Below, in pieces: positions 53,077 through 63,376 of a DNA stretch of 64,000 nt (position 1 is its first letter; every line of letters begins with the position of its first letter). Source of the stretch: an uncultured bacterium (GTDB lineage: Bacteria; Actinomycetota; Coriobacteriia; Coriobacteriales; Atopobiaceae). The translations under genes and the position numbers were made by a program. The DNA is taken from NCBI GenBank assembly GCA_905214865.1, contig CAJMNO010000005.1, positions 62,001-126,000 of the forward strand, read 5' to 3'. Under the pieces are notes generated by a model, which ran no database searches, was not told the DNA's origin, and saw only the letters and a program-made list of their open reading frames with translations.

Positions 53077-54956
53077 GGCTTCCGAGGCAGGACTGGTACC
53101 CCCGGCTCGAGCCGCTCCTGGGCAAGGTCGAGAAGCCGTCGCGCTACCTAGACCACGAGTGGGGCGCCGTGGAGAGTCAGGACGGCCCCTTCCACGTGTG
53201 CATGATATACCCCGACGTCTACGACGTGGGGCAGCCCAACCTGGGCATCGCGATCCTCTACCAGGCCATCAACCGCCAGGAGGGAATGTCGTGCGAGAGG
53301 GGCTTCCTCCCCTGGGTCGACATGGCGGACCTCATGCGGGCGGAGGGGATCCCGCTCCTCTCGCTCGAGACGTCGTCCCCCGTGGCGTCCTTCGACGTCG
53401 TGGGGTTCACGCTTGCGCACGAGATGGCGTGCACCAACATCGTCGAGGCCCTGGACCTCGCGGGCATACCCCTGCGCGCGGGGGAGCGCTCCGAGGACGA
53501 CCCGGTCGTCTTCGCCGGCGGCCCCTCGGTGTGGAACTCCGAGCCGGTGAGCCCCATGTTCGACGCCATCCTCCTCGGGGACGGCGAGGAGGGCCTGGTC
53601 GAGATGTGCGCCCTCGTCCGCGACCTCAGGGGGAGGGGCGCGGCACGCTCCGACATCCTCAAGGCGCTCGCACGCCTCGACGGGGTGTACGTACCCTCCC
53701 TGTACGATGTCGAGGTCGGGCCGACCACCACGCGGTGGGGCAGGGCCGTCCCCAAGCCGGGGAGCGGCGCCCCCAAGGTCGTGAGGAAGCGGTGCATCCC
53801 CGACCTCTCCGTGACCGACCCGCTCCCCCAGAAGATCGTCCCCTACGTGGGACTGGTGCAGGACAGGCTCGCGGTGGAGGTCCTGCGCGGGTGCGCCCGG
53901 GGGTGCCGGTTCTGCCAGGCGGGCATCACCTACCGCCCGGTGAGGGAGCGCCCCGCCGAGCAGGTCGTCGAGGCCGCCGAGGAGGGGCTGGCGTGGATGG
54001 GGTACGACGAGGTCTCGCTCACCTCGCTCTCGACCACCGACCACTCCCAGTGCGCGGGGATGCTGCACCGGCTCAACGCGGACCTCTCCCCCCAGGGCGT
54101 CAGGGTCTCCATCCCCTCGCAGCGCCTCGACTCGTTTGGGGTCGAGATGGCGCAGGAGGTCGGCGGATCCAAGAAGGGTGGCCTCACGTTCGCGCCCGAG
54201 GCCGGCACGCAGCGCCTGCGCGACGTGATCAACAAGAACGTGACCGAGGACGACATCGACGCCGCCGCGCGCAACGCCTTCGAGCGTGGCTGGAGGCGCA
54301 TGAAGCTCTACTTCATGATGGGCCTCCCCACCGAGACGGACGAGGACATCGTCGCGATCCCCGAGGTCGCGCAGCGCGTGCTGGACATTGGGCGCGAGGT
54401 CGTGGGAAGGGGCCGCAAGAGCGGTGTCTCCGTCTCCATCTCGGTTGCCGTGTTCGTGCCCAAGGCGCACACGCCGTTCCAGTGGGCCCCGCAGCTCGAG
54501 CTGTCCGAGGTGCGCAGGCGGCAGGCCCTGCTCCTCTCGTCCACCCACGACCGCGACATCCGGGTGAGCTACCACGACGCCGAGGTCTCCCTCGTGGAGG
54601 CGGTGCTCTCGAAGGTCGGCCGCGGCGGCTTCGACCTGATCCTTGAGGCATGGCGGCGCGGGTGCCGCTTCGACGCCTGGACGGACCAGTTCGACTTCTC
54701 GCGCTGGGAGGAGGCGGCACGGGCCGTCGGCATCGACCTGGTCGAGGTCGCGAGCGCGCCTCTCGCCCTCAATGTCGAATTCCCGTGGGAGCACACGAGC
54801 CCGGGCGTCTCGAAGGGGTTCCTCCAGCGGGAGTGGAGGCGTGCCGCCGAGGGCGTGACCACCCCGGACTGCACCATGACCAGCTGCACGGGGTGCGGCG
54901 TGTGCCCCACGCTCGAGGTCGACAATGTGATCTGGGGTGACCGCCATGCCAGGTAG
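53073..54956 (+). CDS. Radical SAM protein, TIGR03960 family (B12-binding-like N-terminus)
   Basis: 627 residues. The N-terminal part (about 30-190) resembles a B12-binding fold (YPDVYDVGQPNLGIAILYQ, GGPSVWNSEPV). The radical SAM core has the 4Fe-4S motif CARGCRFCQAG and downstream GGLTFAPEAGTQRLRDVINKN-like strand elements. C-terminal cysteines TSCTGCGVCP may bind a further cluster. GTG 53073 overlaps the preceding stop. The family is conserved beside the DUF2344 gene that follows and near L21 in many Gram-positives. The reaction is unknown; an RNA-modifying role is often guessed. Confidence 0.88.
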   Translation: MRLPRQDWYPRLEPLLGKVEKPSRYLDHEWGAVESQDGPFHVCMIYPDVYDVGQPNLGIAILYQAINRQEGMSCERGFLPWVDMADLMRAEGIPLLSLETSSPVASFDVVGFTLAHEMACTNIVEALDLAGIPLRAGERSEDDPVVFAGGPSVWNSEPVSPMFDAILLGDGEEGLVEMCALVRDLRGRGAARSDILKALARLDGVYVPSLYDVEVGPTTTRWGRAVPKPGSGAPKVVRKRCIPDLSVTDPLPQKIVPYVGLVQDRLAVEVLRGCARGCRFCQAGITYRPVRERPAEQVVEAAEEGLAWMGYDEVSLTSLSTTDHSQCAGMLHRLNADLSPQGVRVSIPSQRLDSFGVEMAQEVGGSKKGGLTFAPEAGTQRLRDVINKNVTEDDIDAAARNAFERGWRRMKLYFMMGLPTETDEDIVAIPEVAQRVLDIGREVVGRGRKSGVSVSISVAVFVPKAHTPFQWAPQLELSEVRRRQALLLSSTHDRDIRVSYHDAEVSLVEAVLSKVGRGGFDLILEAWRRGCRFDAWTDQFDFSRWEEAARAVGIDLVEVASAPLALNVEFPWEHTSPGVSKGFLQREWRRAAEGVTTPDCTMTSCTGCGVCPTLEVDNVIWGDRHAR

Positions 54957-55644
54957 GGAGCAGCTCCACAGGCTTCGCGTCGAGTACGGCAAGGACGGGC
55001 GCCTGGCGTACCTGGGCCACCTCGAGGTGATAAACACCATGGGCCGCTGCATCCGCCGCTCGGGCCTCCCGTTCTCGGTGGGCAACGGCTTCGCGCGGCG
55101 CATCAGGCTCCAGTTCTCCCAGGCGCTCCCCGTGGGTGCGTCCTCGCGCTGCGAGTACTACGACCTGCTCTTGACCGACCGCGTGAACGAGGGCGAGGCG
55201 CTCGTCAGGCTCAGGGGCGCGACCCCCGCGGGCCTCGCGCCCGTATGGTGCGGATACGTCCCCAGGGAGCTTCCCGCCCTCGAGGCGTGGCTCACCCGCT
55301 CCGCCTGGGAGGTGTCCTTCTCCCGGGGGGTTGACCGCGATGCCCTCGACGGCGCGCTGCGGCAGCTTCGCGACCGTGGCTCCCTCGAGTACATGAGGGG
55401 GGAGAAGAGAAAGGTCGTGGACCTGGGCCAGACCCTCGTCGGGTGGGACTGGGACGAGCCGGGGGTGCTTACGCTCCAGACGCGGGCAACCAATCAGGCG
55501 TCGCTCAGGCCGGCGGTCCTGCTCTCAGCCGCCCAGGGGGTCCTTGGGCGAGAGGTGCCGCCCTACTCGGTGTGCCGCGTGGGCCTGTGGCACGAGGGGG
55601 TTGATGGTTCTCTTGTGGAGGGGCTCGATACGAGGTCAGGGTAG
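54946..55644 (+). CDS. TIGR03936/DUF2344 protein
   Basis: 232 residues. Begins HRLRVEYGKDGRLAYLGHLEV and FSQALPVG, the hallmark segments of DUF2344, normally either fused to or next to the TIGR03960 radical SAM protein. Overlaps it by 11 bp here, which implies the two work together. ATG 54946 preferred (GGGGTGA at good distance); GTG 54937 is possible. No catalytic motif is visible; perhaps a substrate-binding partner. Confidence 0.85.
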   Translation: MPGREQLHRLRVEYGKDGRLAYLGHLEVINTMGRCIRRSGLPFSVGNGFARRIRLQFSQALPVGASSRCEYYDLLLTDRVNEGEALVRLRGATPAGLAPVWCGYVPRELPALEAWLTRSAWEVSFSRGVDRDALDGALRQLRDRGSLEYMRGEKRKVVDLGQTLVGWDWDEPGVLTLQTRATNQASLRPAVLLSAAQGVLGREVPPYSVCRVGLWHEGVDGSLVEGLDTRSG

Positions 55645-55700
55645 GCGTTTGCCCGCTATTCTGTGCAAGGCGTGGTCTGTTCGCGAAGTGTGGCGTTCTG

Positions 55701-55729
55701 TTGACCGGGCGGCCCATCGCTAGTATGAT
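55701..55729 (+). promoter_or_regulatory. Strong promoter for rplU-rpmA
   Basis: TTGACC (55701-55706), 17 bp, TATGAT (55724-55729). Near-consensus sigma70-type, leader of about 35 nt. Confidence 0.78.
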
Positions 55730-55770
55730 AGTTGGCTGTTGCACTACAACCAGTAATGAAGGGCTCACAC

Positions 55771-56115
55771 ATGTACGCAATCGTTACCACTGGTGGCAAG
55801 CAGTATAAGGTTGCCAAGGGCGACATCATTGATGTCGAGAAGCTCAACGCGCAGCCTGGCGACTCCGTCGAGCTTGACGTTCTCCTTCTGAACGACGGCA
55901 AGCAGACCATCGTTGACACTGCCACGCTCGAGGGCAAGAAGGTCACCGCCCAGGTCCTGGACCAGTTCAAGGGCGAGAAGCAGCTCGTCTTCAAGTTCCA
56001 CAAGCGCAAGCGCTATCACCGCACCAAGGGTCACCGTCAGAACCTCACCAAGCTCCAGATCTCCGAGCTTCCCCTGGAGGGCGCTGCGGCCAAGTCCGCC
56101 AGCAGCGAGGAGTAG
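55771..56115 (+). CDS. rplU: Ribosomal protein bL21
   Basis: 114 residues. Typical MYAIVTTGGKQYKV start, VTAQVLDQ and the basic KFHKRKRYHRTKGHRQN RNA-binding region, with a short acidic tail. ATG 55771 is preceded by GAAGGG; the in-frame ATG 55756 would add five residues not seen in the family. Large-subunit protein binding 23S rRNA. Confidence 0.97.
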   Translation: MYAIVTTGGKQYKVAKGDIIDVEKLNAQPGDSVELDVLLLNDGKQTIVDTATLEGKKVTAQVLDQFKGEKQLVFKFHKRKRYHRTKGHRQNLTKLQISELPLEGAAAKSASSEE

Positions 56116-56157
56116 CGTTCATAGCTTCGTAACATCTTCAGATAGGCAGGTATCACA

Positions 56158-56406
56158 ATGGCACACAAGAAGGGTCTGGGCTCCTCTCGCAACGGGCGCG
56201 ACTCCAACGCCCAGCGTCTCGGCACCAAGGTCTTTGGCGGCCAGTCCATCAAGACCGGTCAGATTATCGTCCGTCAGCGCGGCACCCACATCACCCCGGG
56301 CGAGAACGTTGGCCGCGGCAAGGACGACACCCTGTTCGCCCTTGCGGACGGCACGGTCGAGTTCACCAAGGGTGCGAAGCACTACGTCCACGTTCGTACT
56401 GCGTAG
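56158..56406 (+). CDS. rpmA: Ribosomal protein bL27
   Basis: 82 residues: [19 protein letters not shown] is the classic N-terminus reaching the peptidyl transferase centre. No Firmicutes-type cleavable extension before AHKKG. Follows rplU by 42 bp and is closed by a strong terminator. Confidence 0.97.
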   Translation: MAHKKGLGSSRNGRDSNAQRLGTKVFGGQSIKTGQIIVRQRGTHITPGENVGRGKDDTLFALADGTVEFTKGAKHYVHVRTA

Positions 56407-56419
56407 CCCTATCGCATAG

Positions 56420-57921
<1,502 letters not shown>

Positions 57922-57922
<1 letters not shown>

Positions 57923-59034
57923 TGGAGGGTAGGAGGGTCATCGTCTGCAAGCTCGGCTCCTCGATCCTGGTGGGGCGAGACGGCAGGCCGGACCGTGCGT
58001 TCATCTCGTCCCTCTGCGGCCAGGTCTCGAGCCTGGTGGGCGAGGGCTACGGCGTGGTCGTCGTCTCCTCCGGCGCGGTCGCGGCGGGGCTCGAGCGCCT
58101 CTCGCTCGACCGGCGCCCCACGGACATGGCCACGCTCCAGGCCTGCGCCTCGGCTGGCCAGGCCTCGCTCACCGAGGCGTACGCGGAGGAGCTCGCCAAG
58201 CGCGGGATCCCCTGCGGCCAGGTGCTTCTCACCAGGCGTGACGTCGCGGACCGCGAGGGGTACCTCAACGCCCGCACCACCCTCACGCGCCTCCTCGAGC
58301 TCGGTGCCGTGCCCGTGGTCAACGAGAACGACACCGTCTCGGTCGCCGAGTTCGCCTTTGGCGACAACGACACCCTGGGCGCCATCGTCTCTTCGCTCGT
58401 GGGGGCCGACCTCTACGTGATCCTCTCCGACGTGGACGGCCTCTACACCGCCGACCCGCAACGCGACCCCACCGCACGCCTCATCCACGTCGTGGACGAG
58501 ATCACCCCGCAGATCGCCGCGATGGCGGGCGGGGCGGGTTCCTCGGTGGGGACGGGCGGCATGGCCACCAAGCTTCGGGCCGCCCGTGCGTCGCTCGCGG
58601 CGGGAATCCCCATGGCGATCTGCCGCGGCAGGGAGGATGGCGCGCTCGTGCGGACCGTGCACGGCGAGGGCACGGGAACCCTGTTCCGGCCCAGCCCCTC
58701 CAACCCGCGCGAGAGCGGCCGAAAGCTCTGGATCGGGCTCGCCGAGGTGGTCCATGGCGCCATCGTCCTGGACGAGGGCGCCACGCGTGCCGTCACGCAG
58801 AACGGCGCCTCCATCCTCCCCGTCGGCATCTCCGAGGTCCGCGGCCCCTTCGAGGAGGGGGACGTGGTCAACGTCCTCTCGCCCGACGGGTTCCTCCTGG
58901 GCAGGGGCGTCACGCGCTTCTCGTCCGACGACATGGTCCGCGTGCGCGGCCTCAGGCTCGACGTGATCGCGCGCTTCCTCCCCGAGAAGGCCGGGCAGCC
59001 CGCGATCCACCGCGACGAGCTGCTCGTGCTGTAG
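57922..59034 (+). CDS. proB: Glutamate 5-kinase with PUA domain
   Basis: 370 residues. First step of proline synthesis: ATP-dependent phosphorylation of glutamate, usually feedback-inhibited by proline. Kinase motifs VCKLGSSIL, VSSGAVAAG, NENDTVSVAEFAFGDND, SDVDGLYT and GTGGMATKL; C-terminal PUA domain (about 275-370). No proA is adjacent, unlike most proBA operons. Starts within the obg stop (TGATG). Confidence 0.95.
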
Positions 59035-59044
59035 GGGGGCGGGC

Positions 59045-59788
59045 ATGGCACTCCAGGAGCACGAGATCGAGCGGCTGGCGGAGGGCGTCGTCCGAAGGGG
59101 CGACCTCCCGCTCCTGGGCCGCGACCCCAAGGTGACCTATCGGCTGGGCATCATGGGCGGGACCTTCGACCCCATCCACAACGGCCACCTGGTCGCCGCC
59201 GAGCAGGCGTTTGACGACCTGGGCCTGGACGTCGTGGTGTTCATGCCCGCCGGGCGGCCCGCCTTCAAGCTCGACAAGAAGGTCAGCTCGGGGGAGGACC
59301 GCTATGCGATGACGCTGCTCGCGACGTCGGACAACCCGCACTTCGTCGCGAGCAGGTTCGAGGTCGACCGCCCGGGGGTCACCTATACGGCGGACACGCT
59401 CGAGATGCTCCGTGGCATCTATGCCGACAACGTCGAGCTCTACTTCATCACCGGCGCCGACGCCATCGCCGACATCGTGAGGTGGAGGGACGCGGGGCGC
59501 ATCGCCCGTCTCGCCCACCTGGTGGGTGCCACCAGGCCGGGGTACGACCTGGCGCGCGCCGAGCGCGCGATCGAGGGGTCCCCGTACCAGTTTGACGTGA
59601 CCTACCTCGAGGTCCCGGCGCTCGCAATATCGTCCAGCTATCTCAGGGGGCGGGTCTCGCGCGGGCAGAGCCTGAGGTACCTCACCCCAGACGCGGTGAC
59701 GGGCTACATTCACAAGCACAACCTCTACGGCGTGAGACAGACCAGGTACGGCTCGGTTGAGGGGGATGCGTATGGAAGGCGTTCGTGA
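59045..59788 (+). CDS. nadD: Nicotinate-nucleotide adenylyltransferase
   Basis: 247 residues. Forms NaAD from NaMN and ATP in NAD synthesis. HxGH-type site in GGTFDPIHNGHL; C-terminal ISSSYLRGRVSRGQSLRYL holds the ISSTxxR-like signature. About 35 residues precede the first beta strand, longer than usual; ATG 59045 has GGGGGGCGGG upstream. Overlaps yqeK by 17 bp. Confidence 0.94.
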   Translation: MALQEHEIERLAEGVVRRGDLPLLGRDPKVTYRLGIMGGTFDPIHNGHLVAAEQAFDDLGLDVVVFMPAGRPAFKLDKKVSSGEDRYAMTLLATSDNPHFVASRFEVDRPGVTYTADTLEMLRGIYADNVELYFITGADAIADIVRWRDAGRIARLAHLVGATRPGYDLARAERAIEGSPYQFDVTYLEVPALAISSSYLRGRVSRGQSLRYLTPDAVTGYIHKHNLYGVRQTRYGSVEGDAYGRRS

Positions 59789-60407
59789 CGAGGGGGCCCT
59801 CGATGCGGGGCAGGAGCGCATCGTGCGCCGCCTGGAGGGGGACCTCAAGAAGAGGATGGCGGAGGTTAAGCCCAAGCGGTACGCGCACTCGCTCTCCGTC
59901 GCCAGGACCGCCCAGGACATGGCGGTCGAGTACGGGGCGGACCCCTTCCAGGCAAGGGTGGCGGGCATCCTGCACGACTGGGACAAGGTCGTGCCCACCT
60001 CCGAGCTCGTCTCCCGCGCGCGCGACATGGGGATCGACATGGGCGTGGACCTCGAACTCGTCGCGCCCCTCCTGCACGGCCTCACCGCGGCCCGCGAGCT
60101 CCCCTCGCGCTACCCGGAGCTCCCGCAGGCGGTGTGGAGGGCGATCTCGCTGCACACCGTCGGGTCTGCCACGATGGGCGCCCTCGACATGGTCCTCTTC
60201 GTCGCCGACGGGATCGAGCCGCTTCGCAAGGGGTCTGCGGGGATCGAGCACGTCAGGGACATGGTCAGGAGACACGCCCCGCTGCACGAGGTGTATGCGG
60301 AGTCGTTCTGCGGCGGCGTGGAGTACGTGGTCCAGACGCGCAGGTACCTCTATCCGGGTACCATTGACATATACAACCGGCTCGTCCTGGGACGGACGGG
60401 CGCCTAG
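59772..60407 (+). CDS. yqeK: YqeK-like HD-domain hydrolase
   Basis: 211 residues. HD-superfamily metal site: histidine in RYAHSLSVARTA, HD pair in ILHDWDKV, later LLHG and ISLHTVG. Genes of this type next to nadD and rsfS are diadenosine tetraphosphatases (Ap4A to ADP). ATG 59772 chosen for the GAGGGGG spacing; upstream in-frame starts at 59757 and 59766 lack it. Confidence 0.88.
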   Translation: MEGVRDEGALDAGQERIVRRLEGDLKKRMAEVKPKRYAHSLSVARTAQDMAVEYGADPFQARVAGILHDWDKVVPTSELVSRARDMGIDMGVDLELVAPLLHGLTAARELPSRYPELPQAVWRAISLHTVGSATMGALDMVLFVADGIEPLRKGSAGIEHVRDMVRRHAPLHEVYAESFCGGVEYVVQTRRYLYPGTIDIYNRLVLGRTGA

Positions 60408-60428
60408 CCGCACTCGGAAGGAATTCGA

Positions 60429-60815
60429 ATGACAGTCACACCGCTCCAGCTCGCAAAGGTCGCCGCCACCGCGGCGGACGGCAAGAAGGCCGGCGACATC
60501 GTCCTGCTCGACCTCTCCCAGGTCTCGGACATCTGCGACTACTTCCTCATCTGCACCGCGCAGAACAAGCCCCAGATGGACGCGATCCTCGACGGTATCG
60601 AGGAGAAGGTCAAGGTCAACTGCGGCGAGTCACCCCTCTCCATGGAGGGGCGCGGGGGCTCCGACTGGGTCCTCCTCGACTACGGCAGCGTCGTAGTGCA
60701 CGTGTTCAAGCCCGAGGCCAGGGACTTCTATCGCCTGGAGAGCCTGTGGGGCGAGGCGCCGAGGGTCGACCTTGGGCTCGCCGCCCCCAAGGACGAGGCG
60801 GCACCGGAGGAGTAG
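60429..60815 (+). CDS. rsfS: Ribosomal silencing factor RsfS
   Basis: 128 residues, Iojap/RsfS family. Binds L14 and blocks 30S-50S joining in starvation. Conserved DICDYFLICTAQNKPQMDAI and GSDWVLLDYGSVVVHVF. Short acidic tail. Last gene of the plus-strand block; convergent with dinB with only 12 bp between stops and no hairpin. Confidence 0.94.
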   Translation: MTVTPLQLAKVAATAADGKKAGDIVLLDLSQVSDICDYFLICTAQNKPQMDAILDGIEEKVKVNCGESPLSMEGRGGSDWVLLDYGSVVVHVFKPEARDFYRLESLWGEAPRVDLGLAAPKDEAAPEE

Positions 60816-60827
60816 CCTGCGGGCCGC

Positions 60828-62060
60828 TCAGTCGTCCCTCAGCCTGAGGTCCCTCCCGTAGCCAAGGGCGTCGTCCCCAAACTTGCGTCTTACCTCGTCC
60901 GCCACGGACGAGAGGCGACGGAGCGAGGGGTCGGCGCCCTTCTCGTCGTCCGACGCAAAGAGCGAGAGCTGCGTGGGCCTCTGCGGCCCAAAGTCACTGA
61001 GGCCAACGCCCACCAGGCGCACGGGCGTCCCCTCCCGCCAGAGGCCGTCGAGCAGGGAGAGGGCCACCGGGCCAAACTCGTGCTCGTCGTCGCTGGGGCA
61101 GGGGAGCCTCCTCTGCGCGGTGTGGGTGTGCTGCCGGTCGAACTTGAGCTTGAGCGTCACGAGGCTCCCCTTGAGCCCGCGCTGCCGGAGGCGCCTGCCC
61201 GTGAGCTCGCTCACGTGCCCGATCGCCGCGGCAAGTTCCTGACGGGTCACGAGGTCGCGCGGGAAGGTGCGCTCGTTTGAGACCGACTTGGGCTCCTCCG
61301 CGTCCGAGAGCATCGACACCGGGCTTCGCTCCTGGCCTGCGGCGCGCAGCACGAGCGTGGGCCCAAAGGATCCCAGCAGCCTGCGCATGCGCTCCTTGTC
61401 TTGCGCCGCCAGCTGTCCCAGGGTCCTCACGCCCATCTCCTCCAACCGCCTCTCCGTGGCAGGTCCTATCCCGCTCATGGCGGCGACGGGAAGGGGGGAG
61501 AGGAACTCCGCCTCGGTCCCCGGGGTCACCACCGTGAGGCCGCGGGGCTTCTGCCGCTCCGAGGCGATCTTCGCGACCGTCTTGCTGGTTCCCAGCCCTA
61601 TGGAGCAGGTGATCCCCAGGGCGAAGACGCGCCCCTGGATGCGCCGGCAGATGGCGACGGGGCTCTCGTGGGACCATCTCCCGGGCGTGACGTCAAAGAA
61701 CGCCTCGTCGATGGACATCTGCTGCACGCGGGGCGTCTCGTCCGAGAGGAACGACATGACCTCCCGTGACACCTCGCGGTAGCGGTCAAAGTGACCGTGC
61801 GTCCAGATGGCCTGCGGGCAGAGGCGCTGTGCCTGAAACGAGGGCATGGCGGAGTGGACGCCGAAGCGCCTCGCCTCGTACGAGGCGGTCGAGACGACGC
61901 CGCGCTCCTCGGGCGACCCTCCCACGATGACCGGCTTCCCCCGCCACTCGGGGTGGTCGAGCATCTCGACCGACGCGAAGAAGGCATCGAGGTCGAGGAG
62001 GCCTATCGCGGGGCCATGCCATGCCGGCGCGTCAAACGGTTGTTCGCTTCTCTCGTCCAT
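60828..62060 (-). CDS. dinB: DNA polymerase IV
   Basis: 410 residues, Y-family translesion polymerase. LLDLDAFFASVE (metal Asp), SIDEAFFDVT (catalytic Asp-Glu), GIGTATERRLEEMG-like HhH and a little-finger domain; the C-terminal TQLSLF is a beta-clamp-binding motif. ATG 62060 has no ribosome binding site, but a TATACT lies seven bases upstream, so the mRNA may be leaderless. An SOS-box-like sequence covers codons 5-10. Confidence 0.94.
   Translation of the reverse strand: MDERSEQPFDAPAWHGPAIGLLDLDAFFASVEMLDHPEWRGKPVIVGGSPEERGVVSTASYEARRFGVHSAMPSFQAQRLCPQAIWTHGHFDRYREVSREVMSFLSDETPRVQQMSIDEAFFDVTPGRWSHESPVAICRRIQGRVFALGITCSIGLGTSKTVAKIASERQKPRGLTVVTPGTEAEFLSPLPVAAMSGIGPATERRLEEMGVRTLGQLAAQDKERMRRLLGSFGPTLVLRAAGQERSPVSMLSDAEEPKSVSNERTFPRDLVTRQELAAAIGHVSELTGRRLRQRGLKGSLVTLKLKFDRQHTHTAQRRLPCPSDDEHEFGPVALSLLDGLWREGTPVRLVGVGLSDFGPQRPTQLSLFASDDEKGADPSLRRLSSVADEVRRKFGDDALGYGRDLRLRDD
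62033..62046 (-). promoter_or_regulatory. SOS (LexA) box candidate within the dinB start
   Basis: CGAACAACCGTTTG on the minus strand fits the Gram-positive SOS consensus CGAACRNRYGTTYG at 13 of 14 places. It lies just downstream of the presumed transcription start. Confidence 0.5.
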
Positions 62061-62067
62061 GGCAAGA

Positions 62068-62073
62068 AGTATA
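62068..62073 (-). promoter_or_regulatory. -10 element of dinB (leaderless)
   Basis: TATACT on the minus strand, ending seven bases before the ATG, so transcription would start at or next to the start codon. No clear -35. Confidence 0.5.
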
Positions 62074-62077
62074 GGGA

Positions 62078-62113
62078 AAAGGGCCCCGGGGGAGACGTCA
62101 CCCGGGGCCCTTT
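62078..62113 (-). terminator. Terminator after the sensor kinase
   Basis: 13-bp perfect stem (AAAGGGCCCCGGG with its complement, 62078-62090 and 62101-62113), 10-nt loop, minus-strand side ending in TTTT. Separates the kinase from dinB. Confidence 0.85.
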
Positions 62114-62128
62114 GGCAAGGCGTCGACG

Positions 62129-63364
62129 CTACAGCGTCACGGTGAAGGTGGTGCCGTCCGCCTTGGTGCTCGTGGCCTTGATGGTTCCGCCGTGGACCTC
62201 GGCTATGCCCTTGGCGATGGCGAGGCCAAGCCCAAAGCCGCCCTGCTCGCCCTCGCCGCGGCTGCGTGCCTTGTCGCTGCGGTAGAAGCGGTCAAACAGG
62301 TGCGGCAGGTCCTCGGGGTCGATGGGGTCGCCCTGGTTGTTGACGCTGAGCACGATGTGCTGCGACGTCCGCTTGAGGGTCACCTTGACCTCGGTCCCCT
62401 TGCGGGCGTACTTCGTGGCGTTGTCGATGAGAATCTTTGCGAGGCGCCCCAGCCACTCGCGATCGCCCTGCACGTGGATGCCCTCCTCCACGCTCGCGTC
62501 GAGCGTGACGCCCCGGTCGAAGGCGACTGCGTCAAACTCCAGCGTGCAGGAGTCGACGATGTCCGAGAGGTTCACGTCCTCCTTGGTGAAGGCGGAGGTG
62601 GCGCCACCCGCCCCCTCGTCCGTCTTCGCCAGCTGCAGGAGGTCGTTGACCAGGTTCTTCATGTGCGTCGCCTCGTCGTGCGTGCTCTGCACCCAGCGGC
62701 GTGAGTCGTCGCTCAGATTGCCGTCCTCCAACAGGATCTGCGAGTTGGCGAGGATGACCGAGAGGGGCGTCTTGAGCTCGTGCGACGCATCGGAGATGAA
62801 CCGCCTCTGACGGTCCCAGGCGTCTGCAACGGGCTTGAGCGACCAGTCCGCGAGCTTCCACGAGATGGCGAACATGGCGAGCATGGCAAGCACCATGATC
62901 TCGGCGTCACGCACGACCTGGTTGCTGAAGCTGCGGTCTGCGGCAGTCGTGTCTACCATCGAGATGCGCACGCTGCCGTCGCTCTGGACCGCGCGCTTCC
63001 AGGCGATGTGCCTCTCCGAGATGACCCCGCCGTCATCCGCCGACTTGAGGGCAGTGCGGATGACCTTCCTCAGGGTCTCAGTGCTGATGAGGGCGGGGTA
63101 GTCGCTCGTCTGCAGGATCACCCCGTCGTCCGAGACTATGACGGCGATGGAGAGCATCCCCTCCCCGTGACTCGATCCCTGGGGCCCACCTATGGTGGGG
63201 ACGGAGTTGAGGTCGCCCTCCAGGTTCCTCTCCAGTGCGTGGTCGATCAGCTCCCTCTGTGCGGACCAGCTCGCGTGCAGGGAGAAACCAAGGACGCTCG
63301 CGAGAACCACCCCCACGAGCGCCATGACGATGACTATGAACTTCTTCTTGAGCCTCTTGAGCAC
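62129..63364 (-). CDS. Sensor histidine kinase
   Basis: 411 residues. One N-terminal membrane helix (about 9-30), an outer sensing region of about 120 residues, a second helix (about 155-172), then HisKA with His195 in SDASHELKTPLSV and HATPase: N box ILIDNATKYA, and G boxes in GGFGLGLAIAKGI. GTG 63364 follows AGGAGGG. Paired with the upstream response regulator gene (12-bp gap). Signal unknown. Confidence 0.93.
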   Translation of the reverse strand: MLKRLKKKFIVIVMALVGVVLASVLGFSLHASWSAQRELIDHALERNLEGDLNSVPTIGGPQGSSHGEGMLSIAVIVSDDGVILQTSDYPALISTETLRKVIRTALKSADDGGVISERHIAWKRAVQSDGSVRISMVDTTAADRSFSNQVVRDAEIMVLAMLAMFAISWKLADWSLKPVADAWDRQRRFISDASHELKTPLSVILANSQILLEDGNLSDDSRRWVQSTHDEATHMKNLVNDLLQLAKTDEGAGGATSAFTKEDVNLSDIVDSCTLEFDAVAFDRGVTLDASVEEGIHVQGDREWLGRLAKILIDNATKYARKGTEVKVTLKRTSQHIVLSVNNQGDPIDPEDLPHLFDRFYRSDKARSRGEGEQGGFGLGLAIAKGIAEVHGGTIKATSTKADGTTFTVTL

Positions 63365-63376
63365 CCCTCGGCCCTC

